DNA of 15,633 nt from an uncultured Bacteroidales bacterium (GCA_902491795.1 CABUIX010000050.1:1-15633), one strand, 5' to 3'; shown: positions 7,012 through 15,061, numbered from the stretch's first letter. Notes: generated by a model not told the origin, from the sequence alone. A program made the numbers and translations.

Positions 7012-8262
7012 ATGAAAGAATCAGTTAACAAAGCTTATGCGATCGCCAAGGAGCGCTATGCTGAACTTGGAGTAGACACCGAGAAAGTCCTCTCCCAGAT
7101 GCAGGACTTCCACCTTTCAATGCACTGCTGGCAGGCAGATGACGTAAAGGGTTTCGAAGTTCAGGCCGGTGCTCTGACCGGAGGAATCCAGTCCACCGGA
7201 AACTATCCCGGAGCCGCACGCAATATAGATGAACTTCGCGAGGACGTACTCAAGGCAAAGTCCCTGATTCCGGGAACACACCGTCTCAATCTCCATGAGA
7301 TCTATGGAGACTTCAAGGGCAAGGTGGTCGACCGCAACGAGGTTACCGTAGACTATTTCAAGAGCTGGATTGACTGGGCAAAGGACAACAACACCAAGCT
7401 CGACTTCAACTCCACCTCATTCTCTCACCCCAAGAGCGGAAACCTTTCGCTCGCCAACCCCGACAAGGAGATCCGCGATTTCTGGATTGAGCACACCAAG
7501 CGCTGCCGTGACATCGCCGACGCAATGGGCAAGGCTCAGAACGACCCCTGCATAATGAACGTATGGGTTCATGACGGATGCAAGGACGTTTCCGTCAACC
7601 ATATGCTTTACCGTACCCTCCTCAAGGAGTCTCTCGACGAGATTTTCGCGGAGCGCAAGGACTACATGAAGGACTGCATCGAAGGCAAGGTATTCGGAAT
7701 CGGTCTTGAAAGCTTCACCGTCGGTTCTCACGACTTCTACACCGCCTACGCAGCCAAGAACAACAAGATCCTGACCATCGACACCGGCCACTATCATCCT
7801 ACCGAAATCCCCGGCGACAAGGTCAGCGCGCTGCTCAACTTCGTTCCTGAACTCATGCTTCACGTCAGCCGCCCCGTACGCTGGGACTCAGACCACGTCA
7901 CCATAATGGACGACAACACCCAGGATCTTTTCAGCGAGATCGTCCGCGCCAACGCACTCGACAGGGTTCACTGCGGACTTGACTTCTTCGACGGGTCAAT
8001 CAACAGGATCGGCGCATACGTGATCGGAAGCCGCTCAGCCCAGAAGTGCATGATCAAGGCACTGCTCGAACCCAAGGAACTGATCAGCAAGTACGAGCTC
8101 GAGGGAAGGACATTCGAAGTTCTCCAGCTCATCGAGGAAGGCAAGACGATGCCTTGGAACGCGGTTTACGACGAGTTCTGCGTAAGGAACAACGTTCCCG
8201 TCGGAAACGAGGTGATCGGAGTCATCGAGCAGTACGAGAAAGACGTAACCTCCAAGAGATAA
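7012..8262 (+). CDS. rhaA: L-rhamnose isomerase
   Basis: Cytoplasmic metal-dependent enzyme that converts L-rhamnose to L-rhamnulose, the first intracellular step of the pathway. At 416 residues it is full length (E. coli about 419). The (beta/alpha)8-barrel metal ligands known from the E. coli enzyme can all be placed: Glu233 (GIGLESF), Asp257 and His260 (LTIDTGHYHPTE), His284 (LMLHVSRP), Asp292 and Asp294 (RWDSDH), and Asp324 (CGLDFFDG). The N-terminal region contains LSMHCWQADDV and GGIQSTGNYPG, also diagnostic. It lies 19 nt after rhaB and 7 nt before rhaT, so the three genes are almost certainly co-transcribed. In much Bacteroides literature this gene is called rhaI. The ATG at 7012 is the natural start for this family. 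Confidence 0.97.
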   Translation: MKESVNKAYAIAKERYAELGVDTEKVLSQMQDFHLSMHCWQADDVKGFEVQAGALTGGIQSTGNYPGAARNIDELREDVLKAKSLIPGTHRLNLHEIYGDFKGKVVDRNEVTVDYFKSWIDWAKDNNTKLDFNSTSFSHPKSGNLSLANPDKEIRDFWIEHTKRCRDIADAMGKAQNDPCIMNVWVHDGCKDVSVNHMLYRTLLKESLDEIFAERKDYMKDCIEGKVFGIGLESFTVGSHDFYTAYAAKNNKILTIDTGHYHPTEIPGDKVSALLNFVPELMLHVSRPVRWDSDHVTIMDDNTQDLFSEIVRANALDRVHCGLDFFDGSINRIGAYVIGSRSAQKCMIKALLEPKELISKYELEGRTFEVLQLIEEGKTMPWNAVYDEFCVRNNVPVGNEVIGVIEQYEKDVTSKR

Positions 8263-8269
8263 TTAGCCC

Positions 8270-9283
8270 ATGCAGTCTTCAATTTTTCTGGGATTGCTTA
8301 TCATTGCGGTCGGCGCGTTCTGCCAGTCGAGCAGTTACGTGCCGATCAACAAGATAAAGAAGTGGAGCTGGGAGAGCTACTGGCTGATCCAGGGCGTATT
8401 CGCATGGCTCGTCTTCCCTCTGCTGGGAGCTCTGCTGGCCGTTCCTTCAGGACACAGCCTCTTTGAGATTTATGCCCAGTATCCGAAGGAAAGCCTCCTG
8501 ACCATGGTATTCGGTGTCCTCTGGGGCATCGGAGGCCTGACATTCGGCCTCTCCATGAGATACCTGGGAGTCGCGCTCGGACAGAGCATCGCCCTCGGAA
8601 CATGCGCAGGACTCGGTGCCATCCTCGGTCCCCTCTTCACGGGCCAGGCTGACACTCTGACCTCTGCCGTATGGATCGGTGTGGTAGTGACTCTTGTCGG
8701 AATAGCCATCATCGGAATTGCGGGCGGAATGAAGTCCGCCTCCCTGCCGGAGGAAGAGAAGAAGAAGGCCGTCAAGGACTTCAACTTCGGAAAGGGCATG
8801 ATCATTGCCCTTCTCTGCGGGTTCATGAGCGCATGTTTCAACATCGGACTCAATTTCGGTGCGCCGATACGCTGGGCCGAGACCAAGGAGATCTTTGCCA
8901 CACTTCCTGCCACTTTCCTGGTGACCATAGGCGGATTCATCACCAACGCCGCCTACTGCCTCTACCAGAATTCGAAGAACAAGACCTTCTCCGACTACAG
9001 GCAGGGTTCGCTTTGGGGCAACAACATCATTTTCTGCGCCCTCGCAGGACTTCTGTGGTACAGCCAGTTCTTCGGGCTCAGCCTCGGAAAGGGATTCCTC
9101 ACCGACTTCCCTGTCCTGATTACCTTCAGCTGGTGCATCCTGATGGCCCTGAACGTGACATTCTCAAACGTATGGGGAATCATCCTCAAGGAATGGAAGG
9201 GCTGCTCAAGGAAGACCATCACGGTCCTTGTGGGAGGATTGGCAGTGCTGATATTCAGCACTTTCCTTCCTCAGCTCCTGTAA
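8270..9283 (+). CDS. rhaT: L-rhamnose/proton symporter
   Basis: Inner-membrane transporter that brings L-rhamnose into the cell with protons. The 337 residues (E. coli about 344) form roughly ten hydrophobic helices in two halves, separated by a charged loop (SLPEEEKKKAVKDFNFGKG, about 158-176). Recognisable RhaT segments include the N-terminal QSSSYVPINKIKKWSWESYW, WGIGGLTFGLSMRYLGVALG, SIALGTCAGLGAILGPLF, and FGAPIRWAET followed by WGNNIIFCALAGLLWYSQFF. The N-terminal sequence after the ATG is family-typical, supporting the start at 8270. It is the last gene of the operon and is followed after 22 nt by a strong terminator. A transporter for the free sugar implies that rhamnose is released outside the cytoplasm, for instance by periplasmic or surface glycosidases. 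Confidence 0.95.
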   Translation: MQSSIFLGLLIIAVGAFCQSSSYVPINKIKKWSWESYWLIQGVFAWLVFPLLGALLAVPSGHSLFEIYAQYPKESLLTMVFGVLWGIGGLTFGLSMRYLGVALGQSIALGTCAGLGAILGPLFTGQADTLTSAVWIGVVVTLVGIAIIGIAGGMKSASLPEEEKKKAVKDFNFGKGMIIALLCGFMSACFNIGLNFGAPIRWAETKEIFATLPATFLVTIGGFITNAAYCLYQNSKNKTFSDYRQGSLWGNNIIFCALAGLLWYSQFFGLSLGKGFLTDFPVLITFSWCILMALNVTFSNVWGIILKEWKGCSRKTITVLVGGLAVLIFSTFLPQLL

Positions 9284-9305
9284 TCGTCCCTACACGTTGC
9301 ATCAT

Positions 9306-9336
9306 AAAGGCTGCCGCAAGGTTTGCGGCAGCCTTT
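9306..9336 (+). terminator. Rho-independent terminator of the rhaBAT operon
   Basis: A perfect 14-bp stem: AAAGGCTGCCGCAA (9306-9319) pairs with TTGCGGCAGCCTTT (9323-9336) around a 3-nt loop, followed by CTTGTTTT. It begins 22 nt after the rhaT stop. This separates rhaBAT from the next plus-strand gene. Confidence 0.93.
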
Positions 9337-9360
9337 CTTGTTTTCAGCCGTTACCTGCTT

Positions 9361-9434
9361 GTAAAAATATTTTATAATTATTTGTTTATATGAAAAATAT
9401 TTTTACTAAATTTATGGTGGACAGTAAAAATATT
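9361..9434. repeat. Three copies of GTAAAAATATT around a promoter
   Basis: The 11-mer occurs at 9361-9371 (direct), 9396-9406 (inverted) and 9424-9434 (direct). The first two copies share 13 bases (GTAAAAATATTTT, 9361-9373 and 9394-9406 inverted) and make an inverted repeat with a 20-nt spacer. The middle copy falls between the likely -33 and -7 elements of the next gene and the third lies just before its ATG. The layout resembles binding sites for a regulator, although an AT-rich spacer raises the chance level. Confidence 0.5.
9381..9414 (+). promoter_or_regulatory. Candidate promoter of the His-tailed secreted protein
   Basis: TTTG (9381-9384) is followed after 22 nt by TAAATTTA (9407-9414), one base from TAnnTTTG, with the start codon 25 nt further on. 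The upstream terminator makes an independent promoter necessary, which supports this reading despite the imperfect -7 element. Confidence 0.42.
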
Positions 9435-9439
9435 GGCTT

Positions 9440-10168
9440 ATGAAAAGATATATTCTGACATTCATTGCTGTCCTGTCCGCTATTCAGGTCGGCGAAGCCC
9501 AAGAGATATGCTACACCAGAGCTCAGGTTGACAGCATTATCGCAAGTGCCAGGCCCACCTACGAAGCACCGGCAATCGACAGCGTAATACTTGACGGCAC
9601 AGTCGAAGAAGTCGCCGCAGAACTGAAGGAAAAGGGTTGGAGAAACCCCTTCTCGAGATTCCCGGAAGAAGAACTGGAGAAAGCAGGCTTTCACAAAAGG
9701 ACCAGGTACCTGAAGGGAGTATGGCTCGAAGGCATTTTCATGGGAAGAAAGGCAAATCTTATTCTTTATCCTATCTCCGTCGAAAACAGGGATATAGCTT
9801 ATGCCTCAATATCCGTCACAATGCACGGAAACAATCTTGCGAAGTTCATCGAAAAGGAAGTCATGCCTGTTGTACACAAATATGCCGAAAAATACGGCGA
9901 ATACAGGATAACGGACATTGACAGCCGATACGAGAACTCTGACAGAAGCACAACAAGACAGGATTACGGCAACGACAGACATATTATAACGTTTGCGTTC
10001 GAGGATCCGGAAATCCTGCTTAGGGCACAGACGGACTGCAACGGCAGGTTCAGCATCGTCATTCAGTACATAAACACGCTGAATCTCGCGACCCAGCTGC
10101 TTGACAGCCCGGTCAACTACCACTGCCCACCGCCTCCGCCGCACAATCACCGGCACAGGAGCCACTGA
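9440..10168 (+). CDS. Unrecognised secreted protein with His/Pro-rich C-terminal tail
   Basis: I do not recognise this 242-residue protein. A signal peptide is visible (MKRYILTFIAVLSAIQVGEA, cleavage near residue 20), so it is exported. The middle (about 45-215) is mixed alpha/beta in character and charged, with VEEVAAELKEKGWRNP and a hydrophobic strand VWLEGIFMGRKANLILYPIS; no further transmembrane helix or catalytic motif is apparent. The last 17 residues are unusual: a Cys, five prolines and five histidines (His228, 235, 237, 239, 242), a plausible metal-binding tail. The gene stands alone between the rha terminator and a convergent gene unit, with its own likely promoter. Alternate sense frames are unconvincing and the signal peptide supports this start. 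Function unknown; metal binding is only suggested by the tail. Confidence 0.8.
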   Translation: MKRYILTFIAVLSAIQVGEAQEICYTRAQVDSIIASARPTYEAPAIDSVILDGTVEEVAAELKEKGWRNPFSRFPEEELEKAGFHKRTRYLKGVWLEGIFMGRKANLILYPISVENRDIAYASISVTMHGNNLAKFIEKEVMPVVHKYAEKYGEYRITDIDSRYENSDRSTTRQDYGNDRHIITFAFEDPEILLRAQTDCNGRFSIVIQYINTLNLATQLLDSPVNYHCPPPPPHNHRHRSH

Positions 10169-10189
10169 CGGAAAGAGGAATTGAAAAAA

Positions 10190-10220
10190 GGAGACCGGCG
10201 CATCACGCGTTCCGGTCTCC
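10190..10220 (-). terminator. Rho-independent terminator of the nrdD-nrdG-glycosidase unit
   Basis: A perfect 9-bp stem, GGAGACCGG (10190-10198) with CCGGTCTCC (10212-10220), and a 13-nt loop. Read on the minus strand it is followed directly by TTTTTT, and it begins 38 nt after the stop at 10259. On the plus strand no U-run follows, so it would terminate the convergent 9440 gene only weakly, if at all. Confidence 0.9.
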
Positions 10221-10258
10221 GGATTAATATGGAAGTTCAAAAATGTTCAGCAGAACTG

Positions 10259-12370
10259 TCAAGGAAGAGGCTTGAGGCCTTCCCAGCGCACATCCCATGT
10301 CCCGTCCTTGGGGAAACCGGGATTCCTGACCTCACAGCCGTCCCACCCGGCACACATGAGCGCAACTGCAGTCAAGAGTCCCCCGTTTCCGGGAAGATAG
10401 CAGCGCAGCCGGCTGTCCTGGTAGTTGTGGCCGTTCGGAAGATAAGTGTTGGTTCTCTGGTCCATCAGCAGGGCGTTGATCGCTTTCTCAGGTTCCCCTA
10501 CCCGCACCGCATTCATGCAGGTGGTGGGGAAATCCCAGCCCCAGGTCTTGTCCCAGTTCCAGTTGTCATAAACCCAGTCGAAGGTGTTCTTCATGATTTC
10601 AGGATCCGACTGCGGAGTCTGGGGCAACACGCCCACGGCTGCGAGAACAGCCATATGGTCCGAATACATCCTGATGTCGGAATACGTGTCCGGCTCGCTT
10701 TCGGCAGCCAGGTAGAGGCTGTCGCGGGAGGCTAGAGGCGAGAGTTTCGCTATTATCTCGTCCCACTCCGGGTCACGCTCAAGCCCTTTGCGTTCCCGCC
10801 ACTGCTGCGCGGTGGAAAGGCCGAAATGCCAGTAGGACAGCTCATAAGGAGGATTTACCGTCTTGTCGGCCTTCAGGGTCTCCTGCGCTGCTATGCAGCC
10901 CTTCAGTATATATCTGTCGCGGGGCTCGTCGTAGGTCACGAAATCGGCCATGAATTCTGCAGTCTCCTGGATGAGATCAAAATACTCATCGATGATTTCC
11001 TGCGAAGGGTTTGCCCTGTACAGGAGCTCCGCAAGATAGATCAGATGGGGCTGCTGCCAGATCAGGAAAGACCCAACGTTGGAAGGGGCCTCCCGGCCGG
11101 ACGGATCTGTCATCTTCATCCATCGTACACCCTTGAATCCCTGGCGTTCGGCTATCTCCCTGGCCACAGGCTCAACCTTTCCGTACCACGGCAGTGTGCG
11201 GGCGAGAAGGTCTTCATGTCCCCAAAGTGCAAAATGAGCCTGATGCCACCATATCATTTCCATATGATGCTTGCCGAACCAGGAGTTGTAGGTGAGTCCT
11301 GTCTCCTGCGGAGGCACGTCGCCACAGCACTGGATGGCCAGCAGGTACTGGCTGAGCACCACCCTGCGCTCAAGTTCTGAAGCCCTTGGGTCCGTGCAGC
11401 GGCTGAAATCCACAACGCCGCCTTTCTTCCAGAAGCTCTGCCACCAGGCAGACGACCTGGAAGCGGACGCCGCTGCGTCGTCGGCCGTCGCCAAGGACGG
11501 CTTTTCCTCACAATATTCAGCGGTAAAGCTCCAGTCATCCTCAGCAGGCGACAGGAGGATCTTGTTCCTTCCGGTCTGGGCAACCGAAGCATTCCGGAAT
11601 GATATCTTCACATAATACACCGTGGCATCGATGATCCGCTTGAACAGAATCACTTCGTCGCCGGATGGAAGGACAGGACCTGAACTGTCTCCGTCAAACA
11701 CGGTGCTGTGCAGATCGTCCCTGGTCCAGTCGCAGGCATCATCCGAATGCTGCCCGGTCGGATATGGGAAGCGAAAGGCAACGGGAATTCGGCTCTTGGA
11801 CGAGATGCTGACGGCAACCATGTCCTTTTCCGGATCACAAGAGGTCCGGACCGAAACCGGAACGCCCTCAACAGTGAAAGATGAACAGATCACCCCGTTC
11901 CACATGTCCAGGGTCTGGTCGATGTCAGCTATCCCGGAAGGTTCGAGACCGTCGAAACCTATGGTGCCGAGATGCAGCCTGTGAGGATTCACCCGATACC
12001 AGTCGGAAGCGGCCTTTCCCCTGCCCTCCTTCAGCTGGCAGGCATACAGTTCCTCATGCCCGCGGCCGAAATCATAGGCCTTGAGGGTTTCCTCGAAGCG
12101 CAGGCTGTCAGGGTTGGCGAAAGAATGCCATCCCCACTGGGACATGGTGCCGAGAGGCACTCCTCCGGAATAGAGTTCCGGGAATGTCTGCAGGCCGGTC
12201 ACATCGACGGTGAATGCGAATCTGCCGTTTCCGACCGAAAGCGACGAAAGCGTGTCGATCGCCGTCACATGAGGGTTGTTGCGCTCAACAAGCGCAAACC
12301 TGTCGATGCCGTCACTGCAGGAGACGGAGGCAATTGCCATCGCCGCGATGAATAATGTCCTTTTAATCAT
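10259..12370 (-). CDS. Lipoprotein, (alpha/alpha)6-barrel glycosidase-like (GH65/GH95 type)
   Basis: A 703-residue predicted exported lipoprotein, probably a glycosidase. The ATG at 12370 is chosen because it gives a lipoprotein signal (MIKRTLFIAAMAIASVSC, Cys18 followed by SDG); the frame stays open further upstream only inside nrdG. The N-terminal part has SLSVGNGRFAFTVDVTGLQTF, resembling the SIGNG-type opening of GH65/GH95-like proteins, with a beta-rich domain to about residue 290. The rest looks like an alpha-helical barrel with NSWFGKHHMEMIWWHQAHF (about 362-380), PPYELSYWHFGL (507-518), WGWDFPTT (about 610-617) and LPGNGGLLTAVALM (659-672). Glu in the YELSYW motif is a candidate catalytic acid, but I cannot align it firmly to a characterised enzyme. 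Substrate unknown; rhamnose- or glucose-containing glycans are guesses from context. Its start overlaps the nrdG stop by 8 nt, which is odd for a carbohydrate enzyme. A terminator follows. Confidence 0.8.
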   Translation of the reverse strand: MIKRTLFIAAMAIASVSCSDGIDRFALVERNNPHVTAIDTLSSLSVGNGRFAFTVDVTGLQTFPELYSGGVPLGTMSQWGWHSFANPDSLRFEETLKAYDFGRGHEELYACQLKEGRGKAASDWYRVNPHRLHLGTIGFDGLEPSGIADIDQTLDMWNGVICSSFTVEGVPVSVRTSCDPEKDMVAVSISSKSRIPVAFRFPYPTGQHSDDACDWTRDDLHSTVFDGDSSGPVLPSGDEVILFKRIIDATVYYVKISFRNASVAQTGRNKILLSPAEDDWSFTAEYCEEKPSLATADDAAASASRSSAWWQSFWKKGGVVDFSRCTDPRASELERRVVLSQYLLAIQCCGDVPPQETGLTYNSWFGKHHMEMIWWHQAHFALWGHEDLLARTLPWYGKVEPVAREIAERQGFKGVRWMKMTDPSGREAPSNVGSFLIWQQPHLIYLAELLYRANPSQEIIDEYFDLIQETAEFMADFVTYDEPRDRYILKGCIAAQETLKADKTVNPPYELSYWHFGLSTAQQWRERKGLERDPEWDEIIAKLSPLASRDSLYLAAESEPDTYSDIRMYSDHMAVLAAVGVLPQTPQSDPEIMKNTFDWVYDNWNWDKTWGWDFPTTCMNAVRVGEPEKAINALLMDQRTNTYLPNGHNYQDSRLRCYLPGNGGLLTAVALMCAGWDGCEVRNPGFPKDGTWDVRWEGLKPLP

Positions 12371-12854
12371 GATTGTCTGCTTTTGCTGCTGATTCCTCAA
12401 GTCCCTTGTGCCAGAACCTGCTTGTGATGTCTTTCCCGTGATAGTAAAGGCGCTGGTTGGTCGTCGGGGAATTGAGAGGTCCGAGTTCAGAGACATAGGG
12501 ACCCACCTTCACAAAATCAAATGCATCGTAAATGTCCTGCTCGACTTCCTTCCTTCCGGAATACAGGGCCAGCTCGAGTCGCGGGAATCTTTCCCTGAGA
12601 TGCGCGGCAAGGGACAGCAGAGCTTCGCGGTCGTTGCCCTCGCCAAGCAGCAGGAAACAGTTGATTCCGAAATTCTCATCCACCAGGCGGTCAGCGGCCT
12701 GATGCGTAAGTTCCTTTCCTATGTCAAGCCTGAGAAAAGACGAGTGACATCCCGGACAGGCCCCCTGGCAGTTCGGGATTTCGACGGCCAGGGACACTCT
12801 GTCAGGTATTTCCTCGAGCACGACGTCGGTCAGCTCCGGGACGTACTTTATCAT
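12363..12854 (-). CDS. nrdG: Anaerobic ribonucleotide reductase activating protein (radical SAM)
   Basis: Cytoplasmic radical-SAM enzyme that installs the glycyl radical on NrdD, using S-adenosylmethionine and a [4Fe-4S] cluster. The cluster motif is CQGACPGC with Cys29, Cys33 and Cys36 (CxxxCxxC). The segment LGPLNSPTTNQRLYY near the C-terminal part is typical of NrdG. At 163 residues it has the usual short NrdG length. The glycine-rich SAM-binding segment common in the superfamily is diverged here (LLLGEGND, about 70-76). The start overlaps the nrdD stop by four bases (ATGA), and its own stop overlaps the start of the following lipoprotein gene, so translation of all three is probably coupled. 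The assignment follows from the motif and the position directly after nrdD. Confidence 0.94.
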   Translation of the reverse strand: MIKYVPELTDVVLEEIPDRVSLAVEIPNCQGACPGCHSSFLRLDIGKELTHQAADRLVDENFGINCFLLLGEGNDREALLSLAAHLRERFPRLELALYSGRKEVEQDIYDAFDFVKVGPYVSELGPLNSPTTNQRLYYHGKDITSRFWHKGLEESAAKADNHD

Positions 12855-15061
12855 ATCCTCACGTCCTTCTTGGCGTAGTAGCGGTGCTCAGCCTCCACCT
12901 GGCGCGGCTCGGCAAACGATGACACCCTCTTGAGGTATCCGATCACGCGGGTAAGGTAGTCAATGTTCTTGCTTCCGCACTTGGGGCACACAGTCAAAGT
13001 ATCCTTGCTTATGTAACCGCATTCGTTGCATACGGTATTGCGTATGTTGAATGTGAAATAGTTGGTTCCGTAATGGGCGGCCACATTCAGCAGCTGGCGG
13101 TACTGCTCTTTCGAAAGGTGCTCCTGAAGATTCATGTGAAGGGCAGAACCTCCATCGAGATACTTGACGTAGCTTTCGCCGTGAAGCTTGAACTTGTCGA
13201 TCACGGACACGTTCACGTCCTCAGGATTGTAGAAGTAGGAACTATAGAGATTATGCTTGGCTGAAACGAAGTATCCGTCCTTCTTGTCCCACTTGTAGTT
13301 CTTGGCGGCGAGATTCTCGGCGGGCACGAATTCGGTGTTGAACATCGCCTCGGGAGTACGGTCCTTCCTGTTGCAGATGTTGATGGTCTCAAGGATGCTG
13401 TTGACGAACTCGTTGTACTCCGCGTTCGGGCTGATTTCAAGCCCCAGGAATTCGGCAGCCTCGGTGAGTCCGTTCACGCCGACCGTCAGATACTGCTTCT
13501 TCATGTCGATGAATCCGGCATTGTAGACATCAAGCATGTCAGCCTTGTAGAAGTCCTTGATGATCTCGTTGAAGGCCATCTGATATTTGTGGACCCTCTC
13601 TGTCATGTCTGCAAGGTCCTTGCAGATATAATTGCGGTAAAGATCCTCCTTGTCATAGAAATGGGCCCTGGGGTCAAGTGGCTTTCCCGCAGGAAGGGTA
13701 ACACCTCTGCGCTCATTGAAATATCTGCGGACGGAATCCTGGATAAGGCGGTTGAGGTTGATCGTCATGACGGACTTGGATCCTGTCGCGACCGAAGCGG
13801 TACCCATGGAGTACTGGTGCGTGGTGTGGTTGTGCTCAGAATCCTCCCTGTCCTCTAGGTCCGTGAGACTGTTGCGCAGGCGGCAGCAGCTTGACAAAGA
13901 GTCTGGGCTGTTGGAGATGTAGCAGAAGAAACTGTGACCCTTTGACCACATTTCAGCCGTGAAGTCGGCGTAGTCCTTGTCAAGATAGTCATCTCCGCCG
14001 TCGGTAAGCAGGGCCATTGTCTCGACCGGGAAGGTCAGGATGTAGTGGTTTCTCTCCTCGTTGAACCAGTTCATGAAATGCTTCTGAAGCCAGTCAAGAG
14101 TCTCCCACTTGGGTGCGCTTCCGTCGGGGAAGCGAAAATCTCCGAACACTCCCTTGAAGTAGTTCTTGTCAAAATAGCTTATGTTCCAGAACACGGTCTG
14201 GTATCCCCTGTTGCCGGCAGGCATGTTCATGGAATGCACAACCTGCTGGAAGTAGTTGTCAATAACCTTCAGAAGAGTGCGCTGCTTGGCATTGAGCTCC
14301 ACCACCTCGTCCAGGCGGCTCAGATAGTCGTCGCCATAGTCCTTGCGGATGAAATAGTCAAGGTACATCAGGAACTCGGGGGTGGCCACGGCTCCCATGA
14401 ACTGCGATGATATCGAATATACAAGGTTTATGAACTCGCCGCAGAAGGACTTCAGGTCAGTGGGAGCGATGGAGACGCCTCCGAGTTCCTTGAGTCCGCT
14501 CACCAGGAAAGGATACATCGTGATCGCCACGCAGTACGGGAAGCCAGGTGTTCCGCTCTCGTCATGCTTGTACAGCACATGAGAGTTCAGGTCGGCGATG
14601 TACTGGTCTGCAAGAGAACGGTCATACATCGTCTTGATCTTGTCGCACATGATGTAGCGGTTCTGCTTGATGTTGTTTTCCTTATAAAGCTCGTTTCCGA
14701 GTGTCACGATGTTCTTGCGGGTGACATTGGCGTTCGAGTCGAACTTTGATCCGGTAGCGGCGTTGGATGCCGCAATGTAGTCCTTTATGAAGTCTCTCTT
14801 CTTCCTGAGGTCAATTCCGGCATCAAAGGTCGCAATATAGGCATGCGCGACCTTCTTGTTGATCGACATCAGCGACTCCTCCACCTGTCGGCGGATCTCG
14901 GCACTGGTAATGCCTTCATAAATGTAGAGATTGTTGATGATTGACACGACTATTGCATCGTCACAATATTCGTTGGCAGTTTTGTAGGCCTGATGTATGC
15001 CCCTGGCGAGTTTCGCCTTGTCGTACTCTTCTATTGAGCCGTTTGTTTTACGAACGTCCAT
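12851..15061 (-). CDS. nrdD: Class III (anaerobic) ribonucleoside-triphosphate reductase
   Basis: Cytoplasmic oxygen-sensitive enzyme that reduces ribonucleoside triphosphates to deoxyribonucleotides for DNA synthesis without oxygen. The 736-residue protein starts with an ATP-cone regulatory domain (about 1-90, VRKTNGSIEEYDKAKL, AHAYI). The catalytic barrel includes PAGNRGYQTVFWNIS, LTFPVETM and the active-site Cys region SCCRLRN (Cys392, Cys393). The C-terminal part has four zinc-site cysteines (Cys678, 681, 692, 695: CNECGY and CPKCGS) and the glycyl-radical motif RVIGYL with Gly708. All expected motifs are intact. It is the first gene of a leftward unit with nrdG (4-nt overlap), preceded by a consensus -7 element and a leader of about 80 nt. 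No aerobic class I or class II reductase is in the window, so it cannot be said whether this is the only one. Confidence 0.97.
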   Translation of the reverse strand: MDVRKTNGSIEEYDKAKLARGIHQAYKTANEYCDDAIVVSIINNLYIYEGITSAEIRRQVEESLMSINKKVAHAYIATFDAGIDLRKKRDFIKDYIAASNAATGSKFDSNANVTRKNIVTLGNELYKENNIKQNRYIMCDKIKTMYDRSLADQYIADLNSHVLYKHDESGTPGFPYCVAITMYPFLVSGLKELGGVSIAPTDLKSFCGEFINLVYSISSQFMGAVATPEFLMYLDYFIRKDYGDDYLSRLDEVVELNAKQRTLLKVIDNYFQQVVHSMNMPAGNRGYQTVFWNISYFDKNYFKGVFGDFRFPDGSAPKWETLDWLQKHFMNWFNEERNHYILTFPVETMALLTDGGDDYLDKDYADFTAEMWSKGHSFFCYISNSPDSLSSCCRLRNSLTDLEDREDSEHNHTTHQYSMGTASVATGSKSVMTINLNRLIQDSVRRYFNERRGVTLPAGKPLDPRAHFYDKEDLYRNYICKDLADMTERVHKYQMAFNEIIKDFYKADMLDVYNAGFIDMKKQYLTVGVNGLTEAAEFLGLEISPNAEYNEFVNSILETINICNRKDRTPEAMFNTEFVPAENLAAKNYKWDKKDGYFVSAKHNLYSSYFYNPEDVNVSVIDKFKLHGESYVKYLDGGSALHMNLQEHLSKEQYRQLLNVAAHYGTNYFTFNIRNTVCNECGYISKDTLTVCPKCGSKNIDYLTRVIGYLKRVSSFAEPRQVEAEHRYYAKKDVRI

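Noticed and set aside
10190..10220. The hairpin as a bidirectional terminator
   Set aside because: A U-run follows the stem only when read on the minus strand; the plus-strand side has none.
12371..12496. A 42-residue N-terminal extension of the lipoprotein glycosidase
   Set aside because: It lies entirely within nrdG in another frame and would bury the lipoprotein signal sequence.
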